Below, piece after piece: positions 1-11,705 of a stretch of 64,000 nt of DNA. The stretch lies in assembly GCA_011009095.1 (NCBI GenBank), contig VTPC01000791.1, positions 248,001 through 312,000 of the forward strand, written 5' to 3'. The position numbers were made by a program, and so were the translations under genes. The DNA is from Ignelater luminosus. Taxonomy: Eukaryota; Arthropoda; Insecta; Coleoptera; Elateridae. Positions within the stretch are counted from its first letter, which is position 1. The number at the start of each line of letters is the position of its first letter. Under the pieces are notes generated by a model that was given only the letters and a program-made list of their open reading frames with translations, did not search any database and was not told where the DNA came from.

Positions 1-2550
1 GAAATCTAAACGCTCGGTAAATGGCATATGTTAGACAAATTAGATACCTAGGTATTCACTTTAATTCTGGTTTTTTCTTTAATATAAAACAAACTTCCAA
101 TTTCCGTTTACAACTGAAACACTGATTATTACCTGTTCCGCGTTTAATTTAATTTGCATTCATTTTTATTTATACTTTTTTAAATTTGCTTTTGCAACCA
201 AAAATGGCCATGAGATTAATAGGAAAAAAAATTAAATGTCACCTTAGATCATTACAACTGTTGACATTGACAGTATAGTATAATAGCTCTTGGAATGTAT
301 CTCATCTGATGCACCTATAAAGAATTCCACTTAAAAAAACACCGTTAGCTTGTCACTTTTATTTTCACTTTTACCTTCATCTCAGACATTCGAAGGAAAT
401 ATTTACTAGCATTTCCTTAAAAATAAATCAAGTAATATAGAAACTTAATGGATCAAAATCTTATAATTTCCGAAACGAAAACAATGAAGACGATTGCTAA
501 CAAGACTATTTTAATCGTGTTGCAATTTAGAATAATTTATAGAAATTACATATCATATTGAAATGCAAATGTAAATGCAACATAATCAACTTCGTGATGT
601 TATCGCAACCTACGCTTTTGCAAAATTAAAAGGGTACAAAGAAGTTCCAGCTTTCTATATTTCGCCGCGTAGTTGCATTCGGCTATGTTGCGAGAATTTT
701 AAATAAAACGAACAGAAGAAAAGAAATAAATTATAGCATGAGGAAGTGCATGAAGTTTCCTTGTTTTAAAAAAAAATTGGAAAGATCAAATTGAAAAAAT
801 CCAGTTGAAATTAAGATTTTTTATCGCTAAAAAATAATTAGTCTAATAAAACTTTCACGTCGAAGTGTAATATTATTAGAAAAAGATATTGATCGGCTAT
901 AATTTGCTTTGTTGGTTATTAATTATTATTATTTATATGAAAAATAAGTTTTTAAATTTAATTATATCTGAAATCTAAATTAACTTTAATAACATAACGA
1001 GCATTTCAAAATGTCGTAATAATAATAATAATTAGAAAGAATTTAAAAGAAAAACTGAAATTGTTTCTATATTAATTGTTATTGTTTAATATTAATGTAA
1101 TGTAATGTGTAACGCATATGTAGACAATTTTGCAATAGTTAGATAACACAAACAACCTCGGCGAGTAGTCCATTTTTAATAATCCACAAAGAAGCCAATT
1201 CTCGTGGAGATCAACAACTTAATTATTTGCGTCAAAGCGAGACTATCATCAGGATGTAAAACCACCTTACGTATGGGATATAAGTATTTTAATTAGTGCT
1301 TATCCGGTTATTAATGTTTATATTATACGTTACAATAAATTACAGTTTTACAGTATTTTTTTCTTTATTAAGTGTGATACATGAAAGTATTAAAACGGTG
1401 GAAAACGTAGAAGTATGATAACCTACATAAAGTAGTACTACCGATGAGATTTCAGTTTCCCATACTCAAAAGTAATAATAATTGCCGCTCTTTAAATAAA
1501 CAATTTTAAATAATTACAGTCTGTTTTCTGATTAATAATAATTATACAGAATGTAGTATGAAGTTTCTCGTTATTGTATTTAAAACATTTGCGATTATAA
1601 GCGAGAACTCAGATTATTGTTTAATTATCCTTTATTTCATTTAACCGAATAGAAATATTTAAAAAATCATTAATAGTTAACAGTTAATAAACAGAAATCA
1701 TATTGTATTACAATAACTAAGTTGCTTGCTGTTAATTCTCGCCGTTTAAGCACAATTTATGGCGATGCTACTGAGTGTTGAACATCTGTATGAGTACTCC
1801 GACCGCATTTTAATCTGAACCCCTGACAGACTCGCTTACGATGATACTATCAGCACGTGGTTTTGGAGTTTCTTCTCAAAAGAATTCGTGTAAAAACATT
1901 GTAATTGTGCCTAAGGGCTGTTTGACATTACGTTAAAATTTCTGATAAATTTAACTGGGACTTATTTTACATACGACGATCCGTCTTGAAAAGAAATAAT
2001 ATAAATAAGTTTCGTGTGAACGTAACGACATATGAACTGGTTAAATACTGTCATGTTATCGTCAAAAAAAGAATGCAGAACTCTTATTCTACCTGCTGTG
2101 ATTCTTATTTTCACAGAAATAATGATTCGAAGTTCATTACACAGTTTTCGAGGTAATTAATTGTTCAGATAAAAACAAACTCCTAGCTATTACAGAAAAA
2201 CACGATCGTTAAAGAACTAATACGAAGGTAAACAATACCGTTACCATAACAGCGAAGTACGTTGCCAGAACCAATCGGAAGGATTCAGAAAGTTGTAAAA
2301 TCGACAAATCTGAAGATTTATTATCAGTTCTGGCAACAGTGGGTTGACGCTGTTGTTCATCTCTTTTTATTTAAAATTATTTGTTGGTTTATGGATTACT
2401 CCAATTAGTGCATTTTCCAAAAGTCTAATTTAAACAACTGAAATTTAGTAAAACTCGTCTACAGAATCAACCCGTTTTTATTGACGAGCAGAGTCGGCTC
2501 AAAACATGTCAATGCCTTTAAGCAAAAATTGTTTTTGCGCTTCTGCCGTG
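1..2550. other. AT-rich intergenic stretch
   Basis: No reading frame with recognisable protein similarity is visible on either strand. The stretch is AT-rich with short TAA/ATT runs. A segment near 1960-2030, around the phrase cgtgtgaacgtaac, resembles one near 11840-11910, so part of it is probably old interspersed repeat. Confidence 0.6.
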
Positions 2551-2551
2551 A

Positions 2552-2843
2552 GGCCTAGTGCGCCTTAATATTGTTTTATTAAATGCCATTTTTTAATGGG
2601 TAGAGTGTGGACACACTTGTCAAAGAAGAAAAACAAAAAAATACGTTAGCTCTCTACTCGCACGGCGAGTGTAAAAAATAGAATAAGAATTTACTGTTAA
2701 AATTTTTCTTCTTTCCTTTACATTCACAGTGCGAGCAGAGAGCTAACGTATAGTTTTGTCTCTCTTGTTTGACAAGTGTGTCCACACTCTCCTATTAGAA
2801 AAATAATATTAATAAAACAATATCAAGGCACACTAGTGAGGCC
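2552..2843. repeat. Foldback (inverted-repeat) element
   Basis: The left arm, about 2552-2680, starts ggcctagtgcgcctt. The right arm, about 2700-2843, ends aaggcacactagtgaggcc. Read in reverse complement the right arm matches the left through gagagtgtggacacacttg and tacgttagctctct, with small differences. Arms of roughly 130-150 bp around a short AT-rich centre mark a non-autonomous foldback/MITE-like element. It has no coding capacity, and I could not fix an exact target duplication. Confidence 0.75.
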
Positions 2844-3644
2844 CAAAACAGACAGAGGAGTCCCGCTCGGGCTCTAAACCAACTATGTGCTCAACGTCTT
2901 GAGCTGGCCCTGTTGACTAGTATTTTTGTTGTTATTAAAAATTCCAGACAAAATCATCAAATTTATTTATATTTCCTTAAATGTATGACTTTTTTTCTAT
3001 TAAACTTTCTCCTTGACTTTTTTAGGTTTATCCTGTTTTCCAGACGAGGCAGAGCTTTGTATCTGTACTAATTATTGCTTATCATTCGTTATGAAAACGC
3101 AGCGTTATATTTAAGATATTCATAGGTGGCATTTCAAGATCAATAATAATAATAATTTTTCCACAGAAATATATGTACAAGTGTAAAAAATTCTAAGATT
3201 TTCAATCAGAATTAAGCAAAGATTTTCTAATAAATTTTTTATAAATTTTCACGCAGCGTCAGGCAGCTCTAATGCGTCAATTTTATATAAAGATCGTTAA
3301 AGAGATCAATTGCCACTGCGTTACAAAAGCAGCATAATGAAACGTGAGAAAATAACGTTACGGCCTTCGTCACGACGTGTTTTCGCAAATTCCTCAAATA
3401 TCAGCCGACGATGCTTATAGGAACGGAACAGAACATTTCGGACCATTCCGTTTCGGGACATTCGACTTTCTGGTCGAGACGAGAAACAAAACAGTTAAAG
3501 GTCGGGACACCTGGTAATCTTGACAGGTAGATGGGCTGTCTAGGGCAGTGTTGCCAATCTCTCACGGTTCAATTTCCCTCAGAAATATACGAAATATCCC
3601 TTAATTTGAAAATTACTCTTTTTCTTATGAAAATGCTTTGTATA

Positions 3645-4944
3645 AAGAGTGTGCACGATTAAACTGTCGCGTGTTTAAACAGTTATAAAGTCAGAAAAAC
3701 TTGAAATATCATCAAAAAAAGTTTATTACAAGAAAGTCTAAATACAACTGGTATATTTTAATGCCAAAATGAATTACTGGTGCCGACGGCGACAAAACTG
3801 CCTTACTCCAGATTTTATTTTACACACTGATTCTTGCACAGAGTCATCTGATATCAGATTTGTACATTTGAGCCATTTACTTTTGAAATCTGCCATGGAA
3901 TTAGCAGGTGAACATGTTTTCTTTGGTTTTAATTTGATGCGAGCCTAGTATTTATCGATTGGTCTTAATTCTGGGCAATTCGGTAGGTGACTTTTTTTGG
4001 TACTATGTTGATGTTATTCAAGTTTTACCAATTTATAGTTTTCGTTGAATAATGACAGCTCGCCAAATCTGGCCAAAATAACGTTGGAATCGAATGTTTT
4101 CTTAGAAATGGTAATAATTTTTTCTGTAAGCATTCAGTCAGGTAAATCTCAAAAGTAAGCATTCTGTCACACATAAAAGGTACCCTCCGCATTCCACATT
4201 GGCATATATCTTGCCATACAAGATATTTCTTCGGAAATTTTTCAACTTGAATCACTTTTTCAGGCACGTCCAGAATTGAATCTTTATGAAAAGAGTAATA
4301 TTGGTTTCCTGGAAGTGATTTAAAATCGGCTTTTAGTTAGGTTTCGTCATCCAACACAATACAATGACCACTCCTCTCCAAAAGCATTTGATACAGTAAT
4401 GGTTATCGTCAAATAGCCCGATTATACTGTTCAGTAGTTCTTTTAGGCGCTTTTTTCTTTTTATATGTTTTTATTTTGCACTTTTTTTCTATTTTTTGTA
4501 CGTTAGATGAACTACATCTAACCTTTTTTTCCACATCTCTAGCCAAAAGTGACGGATGCTTTTTGTAAATGACACATACCTTCTTTTCTATAATTTTATC
4601 AGAACTTCTGTTGGACGGCCATCTCGAGATTTTCTATCAATGGTTCCAGTATTACGGAGTTTTTTAAGACCCCTTTGCACGGTTCTTTGAGTCGTTTTGC
4701 ATATTTTTGCCAATTCTGAAGTTGAAATTAATGAATTCTCAGTTCATTTGCGCAAAACTGTTTGGAGAACGTCTTGTACTTTTGATAACATTTTGATTAT
4801 TGAATAGAAAGAGAATAAAAATTTGACAGTTTCTAATCAGCAATGCTTCATCGATTTTAAAATATAAAAGATCCAATCAAATAGACTATTTCAAGAAAAG
4901 ATATTACATTAAAAATACGCGACAGTTTAATCGTGCACACTCTT
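3645..4944 (-). mobile_element. Tc1/mariner-superfamily element with intact ends
   Basis: The sequence from 3645 (aagagtgtgcacgattaaac) is repeated exactly in reverse complement at the other end (gtttaatcgtgcacactctt, ending at 4944). The perfect terminal inverted repeat is about 28 bp, and 31 bp (3642-3672 and 4917-4947) when the flanking bases are counted. TA dinucleotides flank both ends (3643-3644 and 4945-4946), the expected Tc1/mariner target duplication. The 1.3-kb length is typical of the group. The element contains a decayed transposase on the minus strand and sits inside a copy of the interspersed repeat that carries a 9-bp array. Confidence 0.88.
3774..4791 (-). pseudogene. Tc1/mariner transposase, broken
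   Basis: The minus strand encodes a cut-and-paste transposase remnant that fills most of the element between the inverted repeats. A start at 4791 and stop at 3774-3776 give about 339 codons, the usual length for the family. The N-terminal part has a helix-turn-helix-like segment (TSELAKICKTTQRTVQRGL). The middle has a DET motif followed by a stop. The open part at 4025-4267 contains FWPDLASCHY, the second acidic-residue region of the DDE/D catalytic core. The reading frame is broken by at least two in-frame stops (after MLSKVQDVLQTVLRK and after DET) and at least one frameshift, so no active enzyme is expected. Assignment to Tc1/mariner is firm; the subfamily was not resolved. Confidence 0.85.
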
Positions 4945-4974
4945 TATGCACTGAACTATACTCCTTAAAGCCCT

Positions 4975-5400
4975 GCACGGGCCAAAATTTCCAGACCCCG
5001 CCCGACTGGGGAAAAACCTGATCCGGCCCGAAAAAGGCTCGATAAGTTCTTGATGCGCCCCACAAGCTCGAGCAAACCGACAGATCCGAGAAGTCCAAAA
5101 GGTCCGACAAGCTCCAACTACTTGACAGACTTGACAAGACCCCAAGAGACCCGTATGACCCGACAGGACCGAGAGATCTAAGCGGCTCGATAAATCCGAA
5201 GGAACGAGAAGTGCAAAAGGCTCGACAGGCCTGACGGCCCGACAGATCCAAGAAGTCCGAAGTGCCGAGAAGTCCAAAAGGCCTGACAGACCCGTATGAC
5301 CCAACAAAGCCGAAAGGTCCGACAAGCTACACAACTCGACAAGACTGAACGACCCGAACCGAAGCTTCGACCCCGACCGCATAAAGGCCCGACTAGAAAA
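4975..5400 (+). repeat. Degenerate 9-bp tandem array, copy 1
   Basis: The array consists of variants of a 9-bp unit such as gcccgacag, gtccgagaa and gtccaaaag. Because 9 is a multiple of 3 and the units rarely contain stops, long frames stay open on both strands; these are not genes. The array is GC-richer than its surroundings and lies between gccctgcacgggcc and catcgctattactagtagaat. Confidence 0.8.
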
Positions 5401-5912
5401 CCTCGGCACTGTTCATCGCTATTACTAGTAGAATGCATTATTGACACAAATGTTGGTAAAAACTTATTAATAATAATGATAATCTTACTAATGTCAACAT
5501 CTATATATTCAACATTTAACAAACACCACTGAAAACAAAGATTAAACCGGTAACCGAATTAAACGAACTTAAAACACCGTAAGCACTTAAAATTTGTAGG
5601 TGTTGAACTTGGATGATTCAGATGCATTCTGTTTGCGCAAGAAACCATACGTTAAATCATGTGCAAGCAAGTCAATGAAGTTAATTAAAGTACGCGCTAT
5701 ACAGTTGGCCATGTTCTCAGGTGTGTAACGCTATCTGCGTAATGAAAATAAAACGGAAAATAAAAGTGTTGGTTTTATTAAATAAAATTAAATAAGAAAC
5801 TGAGAAAATCCCTTAATTATTGCATAAAACAAAAAATTACTTTATCCCCTACTACATGCCATGTAGACAAAATATTCCTTAATTAAGGGATAAATCCCTG
5901 GTCTAGGGGGTA

Positions 5913-8910
5913 CGTAATCAGAGCTCATTTAAAGCGTCGGTCGTCGAGAAGATTTACAGTTATGCAGTTTGTATACAATAATCAAACAATGTGAACTATA
6001 CGACGCGGAAAGTCCTTGAAAGAGCTTCAAATCATAAAAATAAAATAAACGAAAATCGAAAGTGATTGGCAAATTTCACTAGAACAGTAGGTGTAGGTTA
6101 TAGATTGTGAACTAACAATAGAAATACCTTCGTGTTTTAACAATCAAAACTTTGTTTAGTGAAAAAATAATAATATAATAATAATAGTGAAGTAAATGTT
6201 CTTACAACAATGATATTAAAGTATTTATGTATAATACAACAGACACAATGCGTAGCCACCATGGAAAATTATTTTAAAAGCTGACCTACTTGCACAAATT
6301 GAGTCTATGAGAGAATATTATCGTTTATCATGTGTTCTTAAGTTAAAAGGACAATATTCTCAAGGTATTCCAACACACGGTAGAGATAATTAGCATTAGT
6401 TAGCATTCTATTTATTGAAACGTGAACTTGCTCTGCAGTGTAAAATGTGCAGCTGTTATTACTGCTACTTTCTATCTTTACATTTCACGATTTTATCCAC
6501 AAACTATTACCACCACAGTTGTAAAACTGAGATTTTTATAAGTTATAATTAGGTTCAATAATCTACTATGTATAAAATCAGAAATGTTACCAAAAACGCG
6601 CGGTAACTAAATTAATTTCTATCACACGTTCCTATTTTGTAATAGTAACCCAGCAATTTGAAATTGCAACTGTTCCAGTTTTAAACAACAATTTAATGTA
6701 TTTAATAAATGGAATTTCTGTTATCTGTTTGTATTAATTGTTCTAAATAGTGACATTTAAGTTCGTTTTCGATTGGCCAACTGCATAGTGGCGAATTTCG
6801 AAGGAAATTGCAGATTTTTATTATGTATATTAAGGAAATCGACAAATTTTAAAATAGTACACACTTTTATGTTTCCTTTTGCTTCTACTTTCAATTAATA
6901 AGATCCAACAGAAATCTAGAGGTTGTCTCTTTAAAACTAATAAATTATAAATTTATAATCGCGATTTACTTTTCTCTGATGAGTAGCATGGTAGAAGCAA
7001 ATGAAGAAAGAGTTCTCAAAGCTATTAAACTTCAATTGAATTTAACAAAATTATAGGTTTTAAAACAATGCAATTTTGATCACAATCATGTGAAAACCAC
7101 TTGTTCACGTGCACAAGACATTCTTATATTTTATCCACGCCCATTTACATAGAAATATCTCGTTATTATTAGATAGACCATTAATGTCAGATTCCAAGTC
7201 ATATTAAATGGTAAAATTGAAGGCAACTCGGTCATTCATTTTAATGTATCGTACATACGTGTGTACGGTGGAATTGAAACAAAAAAAAACAAAATATAAA
7301 ATATTTTTATTTATTATAAGCGTATCAACCTACTACTACTATTATTATTAATATCATTAAATAAATAAATAGAGCCATGAGGTTATATATTATGATGTAA
7401 GTATAATTAAGGACCGACAGAAAGGAAAAGTGCGCCTACCAAGTGTAAAGAAAAGAAATTAGGTAACTACAAATAATTCCACTACGCTTGGTTTCTAGTC
7501 AATTACCAATATTGTGTTTAAAAGAAAAAAAGAAACATTTCCGCGTTCTTTGTTCTTTTTAATACATGTTTGTTATTTTTAATTCAATTTGCCACCATGA
7601 ACTCGTAGTAACAAAAACGGATTTTATATTGTTGTCAAGGCAGGAGATACATTACATACATAAACAAGACATGATAATTAAAATCATTATATTTAAAATT
7701 AGAATATTATAAAACAGTTGCACACTTCCTTCGGTATATATTTCAAGCGTGAAAAGAATGCACACAATACACATATACATAGAAACATTTTTGAATAATA
7801 AATTGAAACTTGAACATCGACGAGATTAAAATTGCCCTTTAATCATCAGACATGCAATTAAAAGAGGATGAATAGTCACGAACGTGTTTAACCAGATTTA
7901 GCGCATCTGAACAATGCGCAAGTAAAAGTTCTAATGCAACAACAGCTTGGAATTATTAACGGCAGATGAATGCATTACTATCACGAAGGCATTCATGGCT
8001 GGCGTAACCTTCGTTCACTGTCTCTAAATGTCACACGAGTTCTTTGAAATTTAGAAAATTAAAAAGTTGCGCATCTCTCGCCTTATCTGATTATCTTCAC
8101 GCTAATGGAAGAATTAACTCTCTTTTAATACAAGAAACGGCGAGTTAAATTTAACGATGATTAAATCTAATCGATCGATTCATTAAGAGATAAGAGAAAA
8201 TCTAATTATGACTCTAATAATAATAATTTCCAAAAGACTACTGTGTAGCGACTTTCTCGAATTTATGCTTCACTGCTGCACTCATTATGTTAATTTCGAT
8301 TCTTTATATGTACAACAACAAACAGGAGGAAAACCAATTCACAACGATCATTAATTACCGATATTGTGCAAGTTTACATTAACTCGCGCGCGCGCACACA
8401 CACAGGTGTATACGTACGTATAAGTTAATACAAACACGCCCTTTCCTTTCTATTTCCAACGCCCTTAGGTTAATTCTCAAGTGTCGAACAATTTATTTCA
8501 AATTGATTTCAAGGTTCGCACTTTTTGAAATAAATATCTTGTTATAGAAAATTAATGTAAAGCATCGTTGTAAATTAGTTTTTTCATTCGAACTTATGTT
8601 GTGGTGGAAAGTTGACAACTGTATCCGGGAAATGAGGCAATTTTATCTCTCGACGAAAGGCAAATAAACTATTAAAGAAAAAAAACTCGCATAGCCTATT
8701 ATAAATTTCCCAGGCTCATACCCTGTACGTGAGTGAAACGTACAAAATAGAAAATAGAAATCGCTAGTGTGGCATCAGCTTTAGAACGGGGAAATTTGTC
8801 CCACCTGTTCAAAAAGAAAGAAACTATTTTTTTTTTGATAATCTGATAATTCATTAAATAAATTCCTTCTTAATCTAAAGATGGTTATCGAAACAAATTA
8901 TATTCAAGGT
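5913..8910. other. AT-rich intergenic stretch
   Basis: No coding region or known element is visible. Short simple repeats occur, including a CG/CA run near 8385-8404 and TTA/AAT runs near 6170 and 7335-7360. Confidence 0.6.
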
Positions 8911-8915
8911 ATATA

Positions 8916-9318
8916 CAGGGTGTTTTGGAAATTAGTGCAAACACAGGCACATACCTCGGCAAAAATTAAACCTTTTTTGTCATATAACTTTCTTTCCTAA
9001 AGTGCACCGTTTTCGAGATACAGGGTGTCAAAGTTTAATTAAACACAGGGAATCTTGACACCCTCTATATCGAAAACGATGTACTTTAATTCGATTGCGG
9101 ATTCTGAAAATAAGATTCTAAAAACCTTAGGATAACAAACGTATTATAGAAAAGTTCATCCTGCTATCTCATTTTGTATTTGAAATATTGAAAAAACAAG
9201 AAATTTTAAATGAAGCTTTGACATCCTCCATCTCGAAAACGGTGCGTGCACTTTAGGAGAAAAAAAAAGCTATCTGACAAGAAAAGTTTAATATTTGTCA
9301 ATGAATAAGCCTGCCAAG
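8916..9318. repeat. Foldback element beginning CAGGGTG
   Basis: The left part starts tatacagggtgttttgg and carries ccgttttcgagatacagggtg. The right part, around 9205-9318, carries the reverse complement (tttgacatcctccatctcga, then aacggtgcgtgcac) and continues to match outward. The arms are roughly 100 bp with moderate divergence. TA lies before CAGGG, as in many insect Tc1/mariner-type MITEs. No coding capacity. Confidence 0.6.
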
Positions 9319-9449
9319 CATTTGAATTCATTTTCAAATTCTTAAAACTGTTAGAAGCAGCAGAAGGCAAAAGATTAAGTTGACGCTCAATATTTATGAA
9401 ATTCTACCATTAGGGCTTGAACGGTCGTATGAGTCTCCTAAGTTCAATT

Positions 9450-9905
9450 TCAGAATTAGGGGATTTTTCAGGTGGCGGCTTTTTTGAATTCCTGAACGTG
9501 GAATCAGATGCGCAATTCAAACACGCATTTTAAATTTTAAACGTGTTTTAAATGAAGTCACGCAACAAGGGGGCAAGGCTTAAAGGTAGGTCGCTAGGAT
9601 CAAAATACTAGGTCGATTGAGCCGAACTTGCAATGAGCAAAATTCCTTTCTTAAGAAGTTATAGGGCTTTAAAGCTAAGGTTCATAACTAAAACTTGGGC
9701 CTCTAACTTCTTTAGGAAGCAATTTCGCTTATTGCACGTAGTGCTCAATCGAGCTATTACCCCAGCAACGTTACTTTCCAGACACCCTTTGATGCATTTT
9801 AACGACTTAAACCAAGTTATACCTTTTTGGTGTAAAATTAAGTTGCGCATCCGATTTAAAATTCGAAGATTTCGAAAAGCCACCAGAAGAAAGTTATGAG
9901 CAAAA
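9450..9905. repeat. Foldback element, centre near 9685
   Basis: The left arm includes ggtggcggcttttttgaatt, cagatgcgcaa and cgattgagccgaacttgcaa. The right arm carries their reverse-complement counterparts in mirror order, ending near 9905 (gccaccagaagaaag). Arms are about 200 bp with clear mismatches. The 88-residue plus-strand frame at 9633-9899 and its minus-strand shadow fall entirely within this palindrome and are not credible genes. Confidence 0.65.
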
Positions 9906-10129
9906 ACTGCTGGCCAAAATAGCTTAACCAGTGCCCTCTACTTATGATCAACATGAAAGTCAACAATTGTACAAAATCGCATCAGTAGTTTTTTAAGTTA
10001 ACAGTAAAAAAATATATATATAACGTCATATGAACATATCAGGTCCGATTCGTCTTGATTAAGACGTTACAAGCCTTTGAAGATATCTCAAAAAATTGCT
10101 CATGAACACATGAACACAAGTTAACTCGT

Positions 10130-10506
10130 AATTTCCACCATTACCTTCAAAGTAGTCACCCTGGGCTTGAATACACACGATTAAAGCAACTTTCCCATTT
10201 TTGAAAGCACTCGCGGAAGTCTCCGGGCTTCAGCGCGTTCAGCATCTGCTGCGTTTCCGCTTGGATCTTTTCAATGGAGTCAAGACGACGCCCTTGCAAC
10301 CGAGGTTTCATTTTAGGGAAGAGGTAGAAATATTTCACGGATAACTTCACGCACTTATGAGATCATTTCGGGATCAGATGTTGTTGCTTGCCTTAAATCT
10401 TGGTCACCAGAGGTCTCCTTTAACATATTCGATGGCTCTCAGCTGCAGTTTTCTTGAGCTTGAAGTAGCATTTAATGCAGATTTTTTGCTCTTTGACATC
10501 GGCCAT
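10130..10506 (-). pseudogene. Internally deleted mariner transposase
   Basis: The minus strand begins at 10506 with MADVKEQKICIK, which resembles the start of mariner transposases, and continues with a helix-turn-helix-like segment. After breaks and a SDPEMIS..VREVIREI stretch it passes directly into a C-terminal-type segment at 10156-10350 (LQGRRLDSIEKIQAE, then FRECFQKWESCFNRVYSSPG). A one-base shift then gives DYFEGNGG, matching the usual mariner C-terminus. The catalytic middle with the three acidic residues is missing. This is an internally deleted, inactive copy of about 0.4 kb. The family call is good; the exact ends of the element were not found. Confidence 0.72.
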
Positions 10507-10839
10507 TTCGACATTCGCAGAAGCACCAGAACGAAACGAAACTCGAAAACACGTGTACTCAAAAACAAGTCAGTTAAAAGACTAATGGTTGAAACATACG
10601 CCAAGAGGCACCTAGCGTCAGAACTCCGTACCACTACTTATTGCGTGTCTTTGCAGTTCAGAGGCTTCGCATTTAATCTTACATTACGCACTTGGCAGAG
10701 AGCTTGATATTCATTGTCTGTTTCTTCAATCCATTTCTCATATCGTATTGTTCTGATTCGAGCCGTAAGGTAGAAAATTTCTTTTGATAAGATTTTTTAT
10801 CTCCTGCAAGTAATTGATGACGCAAGCGACATTTTGTCT

Positions 10840-11416
10840 TGGGAGTTATGCAGCACTCCTTAAAGCAAGGCTCTAAATTTCCAAGACCGGCCTGACTTGG
10901 GACAAAGTTGACGCGGCCCGAAACTTGTCCCGTAACTTCTTGATCGGTTCGACAGATCCAAACCGAGAAGCCCGAAGGGCCGAGAAGTTCAAAAGACCCA
11001 ACAGCACCGTATGACCCGACAGGCCCAAGAGGTCCGACAAGCTCCAACGGTTCGACAGGCCTGACCGAAGATCGAACGACCCGAAACCGAGCTTCGACTA
11101 GAAAACGCGGCCTAGGCATGCCTCTAGAGCTGCTGTCGCTCCTTCATCGCTACTACTCGTAGAATACATTGTTGACACAAATGTTGGGAAAAACTCATTA
11201 ATAATACAGTTACAAGTTCGCCATGTTTTCAGGTATGTTACGCCATCTGCGTAATGAAAATAAAACTGAAAATAAAGCTGTTAGTTTTATTAAATAAAAT
11301 TTGGTAAGAAAAAAATCCCGTAATTATTGCAGAAAACTTAAAAAAATTCCTTTATCCCCTACTACATGGCATGTAGGTAAAATATTCCTTAATGAAGGGA
11401 TAAATAACACTGGTTG
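10840..11416 (+). repeat. Interspersed repeat carrying a 9-bp array (copy II)
   Basis: From cactccttaaagcaaggctc (about 10853) through a short 9-bp array (about 10885-11110) to a tail identical in type to copy I (atctgcgtaatgaaaataaaa, tttatcccctactacatggc, ending gaagggataaataacactgg). Related sequences of about 70 bp at 10587-10655 and 11419-11490 (both with ttgaaacatac and gaggcacct or gaggaacct) flank this copy, which suggests insertion into, or duplication around, another repeat. Confidence 0.7.
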
Positions 11417-11705
11417 GCAGGCTAATGTTTGAAACATACACGAAGAGGAACCTAACGTTGGAACTTCGTACCAATACTTGTTCGTGTGGGATATTCAAAT
11501 TCTGGGAAATTCTTAGTAGTACCTCACATGTAATCGAAATCGCGATGGCAGTGATAAAACACAAAAATAACGTTGGCTATAATAATGACAAGTCATTTAT
11601 GTCATACTCAACTGAAGAATATGTAGACAACTTTTTGTATGAGTTTTGTAACAGGAACGCTAAATATGCACCATCCCAGATTTATATAGTGTTTAGCATA
11701 GAATA

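Larger units (their letters stand above)
3548..5912 (+). repeat. Interspersed repeat carrying a 9-bp array (copy I), split by a mariner
   Basis: The stretch from 3548 (agtgttgccaatctctcac) to the mariner, and from 4948 to about 5912 (ending near aagggataaatccctgg), matches other copies in the window. The start recurs inverted at 38200-38283. The module gccctgcacgggccaaaa recurs at 37255. The tail around 5705-5905 (tctgcgtaatgaaaataaaac, then tttatcccctactacatg) recurs at 11230-11405. The family superclass is unknown, and no coding sequence beyond the array's chance frames is seen. Confidence 0.7.

Noticed and set aside
4904..5532. Several overlapping frames of 78-160 residues
   Set aside because: They all lie in the first 9-bp array. 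Stop-free frames on both strands are a by-product of the three-codon period.
10679..11119. 146-residue minus-strand frame
   Set aside because: It runs through the second 9-bp array and has no domain.
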